In this document: piece by piece, positions 1 to 8,860 of the stretch
Layout of the letters: every line of letters begins with the position of its first letter
Position numbering within the stretch: the first letter of the stretch is position 1
Source: Acidovorax sp. sic0104
GTDB taxonomy: Bacteria > Pseudomonadota > Gammaproteobacteria > Burkholderiales > Burkholderiaceae_C
Direction of reading: 5' to 3'
Length of the DNA stretch: 64,000 nucleotides
Assembly: GCF_019219095.1 (NCBI RefSeq)
Contig: NZ_JAHUWH010000003.1
Coordinates: 308,345-372,344, forward strand
The notes under the pieces: generated by a model
Told to the model about the DNA's origin: nothing
Databases searched by the model: none
The model's input: the letters and a program-made list of their open reading frames with translations, nothing else
Translations under genes and position numbers: made by a program

Positions 1-1
1 G

Positions 2-655
2 GTGCATTCGCAGGTCACGGCCATCGCCAGCGCGCTGCGCAGCACCGCCGAGCGTGCCGCCAACCTGGAACAGGTGCGCTCTTTCGTGGCACGCGACATC
101 AGCGCACAGGCCTGCCGCGACCAGGTCGTGGTGGAAGCCGCGGCCACGACCACCCAGCGCGAACTCGAGTTCCTGGACCCTGACACCGGCGCCACGCGAC
201 CCATCCGTGTGGACTGGAACTCCTCCCTCACGCTGCGCCCCACCAAGACACGTGCCCGGCCGTGTGGCTACTGGCTGTCTGCCAGTTCCACCGCTGCGGT
301 CGAGCGGCTCAAACTGCTGGGCCTGCAGGTGATGCGCGTGGCCGAGTCGGGCTCCGCACTGGCCGACACCTACCGCGAAACCGCACGGGAATCCGGCGAC
401 CGTCAGGATGTGATCGGAACCATCGCTGGTGGCACGGGCATCATCCGCGTTCAGGTGGCTCCCCTGCGCAGTGCCATCGACGTGCCTGCCGGCAGCTTCT
501 ACGTGCCTCTGAACCAGCCGCGCGCCAACCTTGCCGTGGCCGCACTAGAACCCGACACGCAAAACAGCTATTTCGCCAATCGGTTGATCGATGAATTGGC
601 CCACACCGCGCGCATCATGAGCAACCCGTCGCTGGTGTTTGAGGAGGCCGACTGA
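2..655 (+). CDS. M14 family zinc carboxypeptidase, C-terminal part (5' end outside window)
   Basis: The reading frame is open from the first bases and ends with TGA at 653-655, so only the C-terminal 217 residues are seen. The tail (PAGSFYVPLNQPRANL, then ALEPDTQNSYFANRL) is one I recognise from M14 metallocarboxypeptidase-like proteins of Comamonadaceae. The zinc-binding HxxE part must lie upstream of the window. The product is likely an exported or periplasmic peptidase, but neither location nor substrate can be judged from this fragment. The family call rests on the tail alone. Confidence 0.6.
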   Translation: MHSQVTAIASALRSTAERAANLEQVRSFVARDISAQACRDQVVVEAAATTTQRELEFLDPDTGATRPIRVDWNSSLTLRPTKTRARPCGYWLSASSTAAVERLKLLGLQVMRVAESGSALADTYRETARESGDRQDVIGTIAGGTGIIRVQVAPLRSAIDVPAGSFYVPLNQPRANLAVAALEPDTQNSYFANRLIDELAHTARIMSNPSLVFEEAD

Positions 656-730
656 CCACGGCCCCGGGCTTCTCCAGGCCCCTGCAGTCGAGTCGCACGG
701 CAGCAAGCGTCGGTGCGTCAGGCCCGCAAT

Positions 731-786
731 GCTATTAATTAGATAGCTTCCAGCGCTTGTCCATCAAGTTCCGGAGTCGTTTTTTA
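731..786 (+). repeat. Interspersed repeat, intergenic copy (ATAGCT...GCGCTTG)
   Basis: It contains ATAGCTTCCAGCGCTTG, then CCATCAAG, and ends in a T-run (781-785). It lies between the 3' ends of the M14 gene (+) and the antiporter gene (-). It belongs to the family seen at 8796, 14684, 15143, 16377, 41050, 50300, 52241, 56906, 59382, 61129 and 63791. Confidence 0.7.
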
Positions 787-799
787 CCTGTAATTTGGC

Positions 800-2545
800 T
801 CAGGTGCGGCTGTGCAGAGGCGCCGGCGCAGTCGCGCGTGCACGGCGCGTCTCGGTGCGCTCCACGACATAGCGCGACATGGCCTGGGCCAGGGCCTCGT
901 CGGCGAGGAACACCGCGCTGTCGCACTCCTGCGTGAGCCTGCGGGCCTCGTCGCTGCTATGGCTGCGCACCACCGTTTCGATGTGCGGATTGAGCGTGCG
1001 TGCCGTGCCAATGATCTGCCGCACATTGAGCGTGTCGGGCGTGGCGATCACCAGCATGGCCGCCCGGGCAATATGCGCCTGGATCAGCACGGCCGGATCC
1101 ACCGCATCGCCAAAGACGGCGGCCACCCCGGACTCCCGCAACGCCTCCACGAGCTCGCGGTTCTGCTCCGCCACCACGAAGGGAATGTCGTTGGCCGCCA
1201 ACACTGCTGCCACGCGCCGCCCGACCCGCCCATAGCCGACCAGCACCACCTGCCGCGCCAGGTAACGCGAATCGGTGGTCATGGGCAACTCGGCCAAGGG
1301 ATCGTCGCGCTGCTCCAGCCGCCGCGCCAGCGCGGAGCGCGCACGCAGCCATTCCTGCAGCGGAGCGATCGCACGAAAGAGCATCGGATTGAGAGCCATC
1401 GAGATCAAGGCGCCGGCCAGCACCAGGCTGGCCCCCTCGGCGGGCAAAAGCCCGAGCGACGAACCCAGCGCCACCAGGATGAACGAAAACTCGCCGATCT
1501 GCGCCAGGCTCGCGGACACGGTCAGCGCTGTATTGAGCGGGTAGCGGAAGGCCAGCACCAGCGCCGCCGCCGCCAGGGTCTTGCCCAGCATGATGATGGC
1601 CACCACAGCCAGAACCTGTACGGGCCGGGCCCAGAGCACCGAGGGATCGAACAGCATCCCTACCGAGACGAAAAACAGCACCGCAAATGCATCACGCAGC
1701 GGCAGGGACTCTTCGGCTGCGCGATGGCTGAACTCCGACTCGCGCATCACCATGCCGGCGAAAAAGGCGCCCAGCGCAAACGAGACGCCGAACAAGGCCG
1801 CAGACCCGAACGCAATGCTGACCGCGGCAGCCACCACGCAAAGCGTGAACAGCTCACGCGACCCAGTGCGGGCCACCTGCCAGAGCACCCAGGGAAACAG
1901 GCGGCGCCCCACCAGCAGCATCAGCGCCACAAAGCCGCCCACCTGCAACAGCGTCCATCCCAGCGTCTTCCACAGAGTTGCGCCATCGATAGCCGCCCCC
2001 GCCTGCCCACCGCTGCCACCCAGCCAGCCCGCCAGCGGCGGCAGCAGCACCAGCACCAGCACCATGGCGAGGTCTTCGACCACCAGCCAGCCCACCGCAA
2101 TGCGCCCTGTGTGGCTGTCGAGAATTCCCAACGTCTCCAGAGCCCGAAGCAACACCACCGTGCTGGCCACCGACAACGCCAGGCCGAAAACCAGGGCGCC
2201 GCCCCAACTCCAACCCCACCAGGCGGCCAGTCCCATGCCGAGCGCCGTGGCCACCATCATCTGCACCACGGCCCCGGGCACGGCGATGCGGCGCACAGCC
2301 AGCAAGTCGCCCCACGAGAAATGCAGGCCCACGCCGAACATCAGCAGCATCACGCCGATCTCGGCCAGTTGGCTGGCCATGGCTGTATCTGCCACGAAGC
2401 CGGGTGTATAGGGGCCAATCACCACGCCCGCGAGCAGGTACCCCACGAGAGCGGGCAACTTGAGCCGTGCAGCCACAAACCCCAAAGCCAGCGCCAAGCC
2501 GAGTGCCGCAGCAATGGTGTTGATGAGGTTGACACTGTGCGGCAT
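800..2545 (-). CDS. CPA2-family cation:proton antiporter with RCK/TrkA-N domain (YbaL/KefB type)
   Basis: This is an inner-membrane monovalent cation/H+ antiporter of 581 residues. The first 390 or so residues form the hydrophobic Na_H_Exchanger domain with about 12 membrane segments (for example LPALVGYLLAGVVIGPYTPG near the start). The last 150 form a TrkA-N (RCK) Rossmann domain with VVLVGYGRVGRR, which binds NAD(H) or another nucleotide and gates transport. I chose the ATG at 2543-2545 (MPHSVNLI) over a TTG nine codons upstream; neither has a clear Shine-Dalgarno. The length fits YbaL. No ancillary KefF/KefG-like gene is adjacent, so YbaL is likelier than KefB/KefC. Confidence 0.88.
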   Translation of the reverse strand: MPHSVNLINTIAAALGLALALGFVAARLKLPALVGYLLAGVVIGPYTPGFVADTAMASQLAEIGVMLLMFGVGLHFSWGDLLAVRRIAVPGAVVQMMVATALGMGLAAWWGWSWGGALVFGLALSVASTVVLLRALETLGILDSHTGRIAVGWLVVEDLAMVLVLVLLPPLAGWLGGSGGQAGAAIDGATLWKTLGWTLLQVGGFVALMLLVGRRLFPWVLWQVARTGSRELFTLCVVAAAVSIAFGSAALFGVSFALGAFFAGMVMRESEFSHRAAEESLPLRDAFAVLFFVSVGMLFDPSVLWARPVQVLAVVAIIMLGKTLAAAALVLAFRYPLNTALTVSASLAQIGEFSFILVALGSSLGLLPAEGASLVLAGALISMALNPMLFRAIAPLQEWLRARSALARRLEQRDDPLAELPMTTDSRYLARQVVLVGYGRVGRRVAAVLAANDIPFVVAEQNRELVEALRESGVAAVFGDAVDPAVLIQAHIARAAMLVIATPDTLNVRQIIGTARTLNPHIETVVRSHSSDEARRLTQECDSAVFLADEALAQAMSRYVVERTETRRARATAPAPLHSRT

Positions 2546-2771
2546 GGGTGGGAAGGGGTTTTGGGAAAACAATCGCGCGACGCGTGCGCCACTCCGTTAT
2601 AACCGCATCCGCCGCGAACTGGCCACTACGCCCGCAAATGCCGGCCCCTCGGTTTAGAAAGCGCGGCCGCGGCAGGTATGATCCAGGGTCTGCGCCAGGC
2701 ATCACGGCCATCCACTGCCGAAACACTTGCCGAGTGCGACGGCCCTTGCGGCCGATACCACATCCATCCAT

Positions 2772-2848
2772 CTGCCCGTAGCTCAACCGGATAGAGCAAT
2801 TGCCTTCTAAGCAATAGGTCGGGGGTTCGAGTCCCTCCGGGCAGGCCA
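2772..2848 (+). tRNA. tRNA-Arg (anticodon TCT)
   Basis: A full cloverleaf can be drawn: acceptor CTGCCCG/CGGGCAG, D-stem GCTC/GAGC, anticodon stem ATTGC/GCAAT around CTTCTAA (anticodon TCT, reading AGA), and a TTCGAGT T-loop. CCA is encoded at 2846-2848. Confidence 0.95.
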
Positions 2849-2856
2849 GTTCTCAC

Positions 2857-2886
2857 CGCCGCTAGCCATTCTCGGGCGGCGCTTTT
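2857..2886 (+). terminator. Rho-independent terminator after tRNA-Arg
   Basis: A CGCCGC (2857-2862) and GCGGCG (2876-2881) stem is followed by CTTTT. It lies 9 bp past the tRNA CCA end. Confidence 0.6.
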
Positions 2887-3155
2887 GCGTCTGTCCTGGC
2901 CGTTCAGTGCGGATTGCCCGGACGCATCGATTTGCACATGACCCGCGCGGCTCGAACCGAAGATTGCCGACGCAAGGTGGATGAGTTCGGGCCTGCCCAA
3001 GTCATGGCCACGCAGACCGAGATGACTTGATAGGCGCCCCTGCGAGCCGAGCAACGGGTCACACCGTCACCTGGACAAGCTGTCGGAATGGATGTTGTCA
3101 GCGAGGCCATCCGCGCAAAGCCCGATGATGTGGGCACACAGGCGAGGAAAAAACA
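2887..3155. other. Intergenic stretch, no supported gene
   Basis: The stretch lies between tRNA-Arg and tRNA-His. Short frames exist on both strands but are broken by stops and lack ribosome binding sites. Plus-strand frames around 2970-3030 and 3060-3150 look faintly codon-like, so a decayed gene is possible but not shown. Confidence 0.4.
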
Positions 3156-3190
3156 AAAGCCGCTGCAACTTTTACAGTTGCAGCGGCTTT
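3156..3190 (-). terminator. Strong hairpin terminator downstream of tRNA-His
   Basis: A perfect 14-bp inverted repeat, AAAGCCGCTGCAAC / GTTGCAGCGGCTTT, has a 7-nt loop and lies just past the 3' end of the minus-strand tRNA-His. On the minus strand the second arm runs into T-rich sequence. Confidence 0.8.
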
Positions 3191-3198
3191 GCTGATTT

Positions 3199-3275
3199 TG
3201 GGGTGGCTGATGGGGCTCGAACCCACGACAACAGGAATCACAATCCTGGACTCTACCAACTGAGCTACAGCCACC
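3199..3275 (-). tRNA. tRNA-His (anticodon GTG)
   Basis: The acceptor is GTGGCTG/CAGCCAC with the extra G(-1) at 3275 that is typical of tRNA-His, discriminator C, and encoded CCA (3199-3201). The anticodon loop reads TTGTGAT with GTG. The D-arm is GCTCAGTTGGTAGAGT. Confidence 0.95.
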
Positions 3276-3322
3276 GTAGCTTCGTATTATAGCCCGAGAT
3301 TTTCACTCTCGGTCCAAATTGC

Positions 3323-5251
3323 TCAATTTTCTGCGACTGCCTGCACCGCAGCGTCCGGACGCGGTGCCTTGATCTGCACCTTGTAGCGCTGCTTGAGGAG
3401 TTCGTAGTAGGCCAGGCCCTCTGCGGTGGTCCACCACTGCAGGTACTGCTGGCGCTCCTGCTGGGCGCGCTGCGCGTCAGGCGCCTGGCGGGGCACCACG
3501 CGGTTGACCTTGATCACGGCGTAGCCCTCGCTGCCCAGATCGACGCCGGTCCAGCCCGGCAGGCTGTCGGCAGGGGCGCGCAGGGCTGCGTCGATCACCT
3601 GGCGTGACTGGCCCTGGGGCTGTTCGCGCGAGATTTCCACCGCGGCGGGCAAGCCCGTCGCGGCCCCTGCGTTGGCCTTCCAGGCGGCCAGCTTCGCCTC
3701 CCCTTCCTTGCGTGCTTGCTCTGCGGCGCGCTGCGCGACAAAGAGAGATTTCACGCGGGGGCGCACTTCGTCCAGGGTGAGCGCGCGGGCGGGGGTGTAA
3801 GTGGTGATGCGACCCGCAGCCATCTGGCTCGGCCCCACTTCCACAGCCTCTGTGTTGCGCTTGTTCTGCACAGAATCACTGGAGAACAGCGCCTCCAGGA
3901 ATTTGCTGTTGGCCAGAGGACCTTGGGCACCGGGCATGGGCGTGCGCGTCACACCGCTGGCGCTGTGCACCTTGAGCTTGAGCTTCTCGGCCACAGGCTG
4001 CAGGCTATCGGCCTGCTCATAAACACTGTTGGTGAACGATTCAGCCACTTCCGCGAACTTGCGCTGCGCCTGCTGCTGCCTGAGTTCCGCTTCCAGCGAA
4101 GGACGCAATTCCTCGAACGTCGGCTGGCGGGGCGTCTTGATGTCGGTCAGTTGAATGATGTGATACCCGAAATCCGACTCGACCACATCGCTGATCTCGC
4201 CCTTCTTGAGCGCAAACGCTGCGTCTTCAAAAGGCTTGACCATCGCGTTGCGGCCAAAGAAGTTCAGGTCTCCACCCGCAACGGCCGAGCCCTTGTCGTC
4301 CGAGGACTTCTTGGCCACCTCCGCAAAGCTCGAAGGCGTCTTGCGCACCTGGGCGAGCAGTTCTTCGGCGCGGTCCTTGGCCTTCTGGCGATCAGCCGCG
4401 GGGGCGTCCTTGGGCGCATTGATGAGGATGTGGCTCGCGCGGCGCTCTTCCTTGCCCGACAGGCGCGACAGGTTTTCCTTGTAGTAGGTGCGCAGGTCGT
4501 CTTCGCTCAGCGTGATGCCGGAACGCACGCTGTCCAGGTCCAGCACCACATATTCCACCGAAGCCTGCTCAGTCTGCTGGAACTGCGAGGTATGGCCCTT
4601 GTAGTAAGCCTCCAGTTCCGCGTCAGTGGGCTCTGCCTTGGACGCGAAATCCGTCGCCTTGAAGCGAACGATCTGCACTTCGCGCCGCTCATAAAGCGGG
4701 TCCAGCGCCAGCTTGACCTGCGCATCGGTGCCAAAGGCCGAACCCATGACACCGCCCATGACCTGATTGACCGACAGGTCGCGTCGCACGTTGGCCTCAA
4801 AGCCTTCGGGCGTAAGGCCCTGCGTGCTCACCAGGGCACGGTAGGCCTCGGCGTCGAGCGTGCCGTCGGCGCGCTTGAGGTTGGCGATGGCGGGAATCTC
4901 CTGCAGGCTGCGGGCCAGGCGGGCGTCGCTGGTCACCAGATGCATGTCTTTGGCGGCAGCGGCCAGTACGCGGTCGCGCACCAGGCGCTCCAGCGTGGCG
5001 TAGCGGGACTGGGGAGAATCCAGCAGCTTGGGATCGACCGTGGGAGACTGAGCGCGAATGCGGTCGGTTTCCATGCGATGTGCGTTGTCCCAGTCGGTCT
5101 GGTTGATCTTGTGGCCGTCGACGCGGGCGACCACTGGGCTCTTTTCAGAGAAGTAGTTGCTGTCGATGCCTACCAGCACAAACGATGGAATGATCAGCAA
5201 GAACAATAAGATCATGACGATCCTGGAGTGCTTGCGGATGGATTCAAACAT
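3323..5251 (-). CDS. ppiD: PpiD/SurA-type periplasmic peptidyl-prolyl isomerase
   Basis: This is a membrane-anchored chaperone of 642 residues that helps outer-membrane and secreted proteins fold after Sec export. A short cytoplasmic N-terminus (MFESIRKHSRIV) is followed by one membrane helix (about residues 12-32), a SurA_N-like helical domain, one parvulin domain (about 270-380: ERRASHILI, GGDLNFFGRNAMVKPFE, FGYHIIQL), and a second degenerate isomerase region. I start at the ATG at 5249-5251, nine codons inside a TTG option. It follows hupB and tRNA-Val, as in many proteobacteria, but a terminator at 5278-5301 separates them. Confidence 0.93.
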   Translation of the reverse strand: MFESIRKHSRIVMILLFLLIIPSFVLVGIDSNYFSEKSPVVARVDGHKINQTDWDNAHRMETDRIRAQSPTVDPKLLDSPQSRYATLERLVRDRVLAAAAKDMHLVTSDARLARSLQEIPAIANLKRADGTLDAEAYRALVSTQGLTPEGFEANVRRDLSVNQVMGGVMGSAFGTDAQVKLALDPLYERREVQIVRFKATDFASKAEPTDAELEAYYKGHTSQFQQTEQASVEYVVLDLDSVRSGITLSEDDLRTYYKENLSRLSGKEERRASHILINAPKDAPAADRQKAKDRAEELLAQVRKTPSSFAEVAKKSSDDKGSAVAGGDLNFFGRNAMVKPFEDAAFALKKGEISDVVESDFGYHIIQLTDIKTPRQPTFEELRPSLEAELRQQQAQRKFAEVAESFTNSVYEQADSLQPVAEKLKLKVHSASGVTRTPMPGAQGPLANSKFLEALFSSDSVQNKRNTEAVEVGPSQMAAGRITTYTPARALTLDEVRPRVKSLFVAQRAAEQARKEGEAKLAAWKANAGAATGLPAAVEISREQPQGQSRQVIDAALRAPADSLPGWTGVDLGSEGYAVIKVNRVVPRQAPDAQRAQQERQQYLQWWTTAEGLAYYELLKQRYKVQIKAPRPDAAVQAVAEN

Positions 5252-5277
5252 GGTCGATCTTTCAGAAGACAAAAACA

Positions 5278-5301
5278 AAAGGCGAACTTGCGTTCGCCTT
5301 T
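5278..5301 (-). terminator. Terminator between tRNA-Val and ppiD
   Basis: Inverted repeat AAAGGCGAAC / GTTCGCCTTT with loop TTGC. On the minus strand it runs into TTTTGTTTTTG. It should end the hupB/tRNA-Val transcript just before ppiD. Confidence 0.75.
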
Positions 5302-5310
5302 GTTCGGTGG

Positions 5311-5386
5311 TGGTGGGTCCTGACGGTCTCGAACCGCCGACCTACTCCGTGTAAAGGAGCCGCTCTACCAACTGAGCTAAGGACCC
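5311..5386 (-). tRNA. tRNA-Val (anticodon TAC)
   Basis: Acceptor GGGTCCT/AGGACCC, D-arm GCTCAGTTGGTAGAGC, anticodon loop TTTACAC (TAC), T-loop TTCGAGA, and encoded ACCA (5311-5314). It lies between hupB and ppiD on the same strand. Confidence 0.95.
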
Positions 5387-5404
5387 CGCCTAAACAACTG
5401 ATCC

Positions 5405-5677
5405 TCAGTTCAAGGCATCTTTCAATGCCTTGCCAGGACGAAACTTTGGAACTTTAGCAGCTTTGATTTTAATCGTGGCGCCGGTACGGGGATTGCGGCC
5501 CGTACGGGCAGCGCGCTTGCCGACTGCGAAAGTGCCGAAACCGACGAGCGAAACAGTGCCGCCCTTCTTCAGGGTCTTCTTGACGGCCTCGATCGTGGAT
5601 TCCAGAGCACGCGCAGCAGCGGCCTTGGAGATGTCGGCGTTGGTAGCGATGTGCTCAATCAGTTCGGTTTTGTTCAC
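5405..5677 (-). CDS. hupB: DNA-binding protein HU-beta
   Basis: This is a 90-residue histone-like protein of the HU/IHF family that binds and bends DNA without strict sequence choice. The N-terminus ([19 protein letters not shown]), the core [12 protein letters not shown] and the beta-arm ([14 protein letters not shown], with the intercalating RNPxTG proline) are all present, and the length is typical. The start is GTG at 5675-5677, with GAGAGG about 6 nt upstream. A consensus sigma-70 promoter lies at 5817-5845. It is followed by tRNA-Val and ppiD. Confidence 0.97.
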   Translation of the reverse strand: MNKTELIEHIATNADISKAAAARALESTIEAVKKTLKKGGTVSLVGFGTFAVGKRAARTGRNPRTGATIKIKAAKVPKFRPGKALKDALN

Positions 5678-5816
5678 AAGAAGCCTCTCGGGAAAAGAGT
5701 TGATGGATGTCTCGCGGATATCTGGTCTTCACACGTCCGAAAGCGCAGCCTGAGGAAGGCTGGAGGAAAGCAGACGGGGGAATGACTGGCATACACAGCA
5801 GTGGCTGCTGCATCAG

Positions 5817-5845
5817 ATTAAAGCCATCGAGTTTCCGGGTGTCAA
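5817..5845 (-). promoter_or_regulatory. Sigma-70 promoter of hupB
   Basis: On the minus strand TTGACA (5840-5845) and TTTAAT (5817-5822) are separated by exactly 17 nt, about 140 bp upstream of the hupB start. The -35 lies inside one arm of a 12-bp inverted repeat (5837-5848 with 5955-5966). Confidence 0.75.
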
Positions 5846-5966
5846 TACAACACGCTGATTTGCGGCAGCGTTGCATTCAATTCTATTCGCATTTCAAGCA
5901 GCGACCGGGCTTGCAGGCGGTTTTGTCTCATACATGCCGTATGGGCAGCATCCCGTATTGACACCC
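5837..5966. repeat. Widely spaced 12-bp inverted repeat upstream of hupB
   Basis: GGGTGTCAATAC (5837-5848) and GTATTGACACCC (5955-5966) are perfect inverted copies 106 bp apart. The first includes the hupB -35 element. The rest of the hupB-pgsA gap (5678-6091, 414 bp) has no gene I can support. Confidence 0.6.
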
Positions 5967-6091
5967 CCATGGCGGCAAGGCACATAGCGCGGGCAACCTG
6001 CCCGCAAGCGGTCGAAAATGCGCGCGAGCCCTCGGCAAGAACCTCGCGGCGCACCGCCAAGGTGCGCGGCGCACCTCACCGAGGCGGGAGA

Positions 6092-6658
6092 CTATTTCAC
6101 CCGCGCACGGATCTCGGGCAACGCCTTTTGCAAGTAGTACACCATCGACCACACCGTGAGCACTGCCGATGCCCAGATCAGCCAGGTGCCCCATACGCCG
6201 GTGTCGATCATGCCGAACAGGCGGCCGTCGAACAGCAGGAAGGGAATGGCCACCATCTGCACCGTGGTCTTGACCTTGCCGATCATGTGCACAGCCACGC
6301 TTTTGCTGGCGCCTATCTGTGCCATCCATTCGCGCAGCGCAGAGATCGCGATCTCGCGCCCGATGATGATGAGCGCCACGAACACGTCGGCCCGTTGCAG
6401 GTGTACCAGCACCAGTAGCGACGCGCAGACGAGGAACTTGTCGGCGACGGGGTCCAGGAAGGCACCGAAGGACGATGTCTGGTTGAGCTTGCGCGCGAGG
6501 TAGCCGTCGAGCCAGTCGGTGGCGGCAAACACCACGAACATCGCGGTGGCGATAAGGTTGCGCGTGGCTGGATCGAGCGGCGCATAGAACACCCCCACGA
6601 TCAAAGGTATCGCGACAATGCGCGTCCAGGTCATCAGCGTGGGGATCGTCCAGAACAT
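6092..6658 (-). CDS. pgsA: CDP-diacylglycerol--glycerol-3-phosphate 3-phosphatidyltransferase
   Basis: It makes phosphatidylglycerol phosphate from CDP-diacylglycerol and glycerol-3-phosphate at the inner membrane, the first committed step to phosphatidylglycerol and cardiolipin. At 188 residues it has the usual size and several membrane helices. The CDP-alcohol phosphotransferase signature DGx2ARx8Gx3Dx3D is complete: DGYLARK, then G and DPVAD around residues 50-75. The ATG at 6656-6658 (MFWTIPTLMTW) is the right start; the frame runs open upstream into uvrC but that part has no homology. pgsA next to uvrC is a common proteobacterial arrangement. Confidence 0.95.
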   Translation of the reverse strand: MFWTIPTLMTWTRIVAIPLIVGVFYAPLDPATRNLIATAMFVVFAATDWLDGYLARKLNQTSSFGAFLDPVADKFLVCASLLVLVHLQRADVFVALIIIGREIAISALREWMAQIGASKSVAVHMIGKVKTTVQMVAIPFLLFDGRLFGMIDTGVWGTWLIWASAVLTVWSMVYYLQKALPEIRARVK

Positions 6659-6755
6659 GGCGGCGATTGTGTCACGGCCCGGGCTTGCCCCACGCGGCGC
6701 ATTGGATGAACGCACCGCTGCTGCGGGCCATGTGACGCGGCAGCAACGCCCTGGG

Positions 6756-8768
6756 TCAGCGCAGGGCCCGGTAGATCTCCTCGGCCAGTGCGCGCGAGAT
6801 GCCGTCGACGGTTGCCAGGTCCTCCACACTGGCCGACGCCACGCCGCGAACACCCCCGAAGCGCTGCAGCAGCCGCGCACGCTTCTTGGGCCCCACTCCG
6901 GCAATCTCCTCCAGTTGTCCGCCGCCCACCCGCACCTTGGCGCGCGCCGCGCGCATGCCGGTGATGGCAAAGCGATGAGCCTCGTCGCGGATCTGCGCCA
7001 CCAGCATGAGCGCGGCTGAATCCTTGCCCAGGTATACCTTCTCTCGGCCGTCTGCAAAAACCAGTTCTTCCAGGCCCACCTTGCGGCCCTCGCCCTTTTC
7101 GACACCCACGATGCGCGTGAGGTCCAGCCCCAGGGCCGTGAAGACTTCGCGGGCCACGCCCACCTGCCCCTTGCCCCCGTCGATCAGCACCAGGTCTGGC
7201 AAGCGGGCCACACCCTTGGGCTTGACGGCACCCTCAGCGGCTTCGGAGCCGGGCGGCGGCGCCGCGGCAAAGTCGATGCCCCCGGCTTCGCGTGCGGCCT
7301 CCACCACCTTGCTGTAGCGGCGAGTGAGCACCTGGCGCATGGCGGCGTAGTCGTCGCCACCGGTGATGCCTTCGATCTTGTACCGGCGGTACTCGCTGCT
7401 TTGCATCTTGTGGTGGTGGAACACCACGCACGATGCCTGGGTGGATTCACCCGCCGTGTGCGAGATGTCGAAGCACTCGATGGTGAGCTGGTCCAGGTCC
7501 TCGGGCGGCAGGTCCAGCGCTTCGGCCAGCGCACGGGTGCGGGCCTGCTGTGAACCTTCTTCCGCCAGCAGGCGGGCCAGTTGCAGGCTGGCGTTCTTTT
7601 GCGCCATGTCCAGCCAGGCGCGGCGCTGCTCGCGTGGCTGGTGCACGGCCGTCACGCGCAGGCCCGACTGCTGGGTCAGCGCCTCCAGCAGCGCCTTGTC
7701 CACGGGCTCGCTGGTCACCAGCAGCGGCGGCACCGGCACGCCAGTGTAGTGCTGGGCTATGAAGGCTTCGAGCACCTGGACTTCCACCGGCCTGGTCGGA
7801 TGGGCCGCGGCGCTGTCGGGACCATCGTCTTCGGTCTCTTCCGCGTAGATGGCCGCGGCGTCTTCCACATGCACCGGAAAGTACGGCCGGTCGCCCAGGT
7901 GGCGGCCGCCGCGCACCATGGCCAGGTTCACGCAGGCACGGCCGCCCTGCACCCGCACCGCGAGGACGTCCACATCCTTGTCGTCCGCGATCTCGATGGA
8001 CTGCTGGTGCAGCACGCGCGACAGCGCCTGGATCTGGTTGCGCACCTCCGCGGCCTGCTCGAATTCAAGCAGGTCGGAGTGCGCCATCATGCGTTTTTCC
8101 ATGGCCTGCAGCACCTCCTGCGTCTCGCCGCGCAGCAGCGCTTCGGCATGCTGTACATCGGCCGCATAGGCCTCGGGCGAGATCAAATCCACACAGGGTC
8201 CGGTACAGCGTTTGATCTGGTAGAGCAGGCACGGCCGGGTGCGGTTGGCGAACACGGTGTCCTCGCAGGTGCGCAGCCGAAAGACCTTCTGCAGCAACTG
8301 GATGGTTTCCTTCACCGCCCAGGCGCTGGGGTACGGCCCGAAGTAGCGGTGTTTCTTGTCGACCGAGCCCCGGTAGTAGGCCATGCGCGGAAACACCTGC
8401 CCTGGCGACTCGCCGCGCGCAGCACCGCCGGGCACGCCAGTGATCTTGAGATACGGATAGCTCTTGTCGTCCCGAAACAGGATGTTGAACTTGGGGTTCA
8501 GCGTCTTGATGAGGTTGTTTTCAAGCAGCAGCGCCTCGGCCTCGGAGCGCACCACCGTGGTCTCCATGCGTGTGATCTTGCTGACCATGTGGCCGATGCG
8601 CGTGCCGCCATGGTTCTTGGTGAAATAGCTCGACACGCGGCGCTTGAGGTGCCGTGCCTTGCCCACATACAGCAGCGCGCCCTGGGCGTCGAAATAGCGG
8701 TAGACACCGGGCAGCGCCGGCAGCGCAGCCACCTGCGCCAACAGTTCTTCGGAATGCACATCAGACAT
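6756..8768 (-). CDS. uvrC: Excinuclease ABC subunit C
   Basis: This 670-residue protein is the incision nuclease of nucleotide excision repair and cuts on both sides of a lesion in the UvrB-DNA complex. Domains in order: an N-terminal GIY-YIG nuclease ([20 protein letters not shown], about 17-95), the UVR motif that contacts UvrB ([13 protein letters not shown], about 200-235), an RNase H-like nuclease domain ([10 protein letters not shown] about 540, with the preceding CFDISH), and a tandem helix-hairpin-helix tail ([18 protein letters not shown]). It starts at the ATG at 8766-8768. The order uvrC then pgsA on one strand, 97 bp apart, suggests co-transcription. Confidence 0.97.
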   Translation of the reverse strand: MSDVHSEELLAQVAALPALPGVYRYFDAQGALLYVGKARHLKRRVSSYFTKNHGGTRIGHMVSKITRMETTVVRSEAEALLLENNLIKTLNPKFNILFRDDKSYPYLKITGVPGGAARGESPGQVFPRMAYYRGSVDKKHRYFGPYPSAWAVKETIQLLQKVFRLRTCEDTVFANRTRPCLLYQIKRCTGPCVDLISPEAYAADVQHAEALLRGETQEVLQAMEKRMMAHSDLLEFEQAAEVRNQIQALSRVLHQQSIEIADDKDVDVLAVRVQGGRACVNLAMVRGGRHLGDRPYFPVHVEDAAAIYAEETEDDGPDSAAAHPTRPVEVQVLEAFIAQHYTGVPVPPLLVTSEPVDKALLEALTQQSGLRVTAVHQPREQRRAWLDMAQKNASLQLARLLAEEGSQQARTRALAEALDLPPEDLDQLTIECFDISHTAGESTQASCVVFHHHKMQSSEYRRYKIEGITGGDDYAAMRQVLTRRYSKVVEAAREAGGIDFAAAPPPGSEAAEGAVKPKGVARLPDLVLIDGGKGQVGVAREVFTALGLDLTRIVGVEKGEGRKVGLEELVFADGREKVYLGKDSAALMLVAQIRDEAHRFAITGMRAARAKVRVGGGQLEEIAGVGPKKRARLLQRFGGVRGVASASVEDLATVDGISRALAEEIYRALR

Positions 8769-8795
8769 GGCGCGTATTGTGGCCCCACATCCGGA

Positions 8796-8854
8796 TGCTA
8801 CATAAACAATAGCTTCCGGCGCTTATTCATCAAGCGACAGCAGCTGCTTTTTTC
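8796..8854 (+). repeat. Interspersed repeat, intergenic copy upstream of uvrC
   Basis: It begins gctacataaac, has ATAGCTTCCGGCGCTTATTC and ATCAAGCG, and ends in a T-run. It occupies most of the 92-bp gap between uvrC and the binding-protein gene, so the uvrC promoter must overlap it or lie further upstream. Confidence 0.65.
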
Positions 8855-8860
8855 TTCAAA

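Noticed and set aside
812..2602. Long open frame on the plus strand opposite the antiporter gene (596 codons)
   Set aside because: It is the GC-rich antisense shadow of the antiporter: His/Arg/Gln-rich with no domain and no ribosome site. Similar shadows oppose ppiD, uvrC, leuA, ilvB, relA and others.
2626..3292. Frames overlapping tRNA-Arg and tRNA-His with strings such as PGGTRTPDLLLRRQLLY and GARTHDNRNHNPGL
   Set aside because: These are translations through tRNA genes, a well-known source of false hypothetical proteins. The same holds for the frame ending GPDGLEPPTYSV at tRNA-Val (5157-5354).
5958..5986. TTGACA on the plus strand at 5958-5963 as a promoter
   Set aside because: No acceptable -10 hexamer lies 16-18 nt downstream (CACATA at 17) and no plus-strand gene follows, so it is better seen as one arm of the inverted repeat.
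6659..7105. N-terminal extension of pgsA into uvrC
   Set aside because: The frame is open but the extra 149 codons overlap uvrC antiparallel-free coding in another frame and have no homology. Homology to PgsA begins exactly at MFWTIPT.
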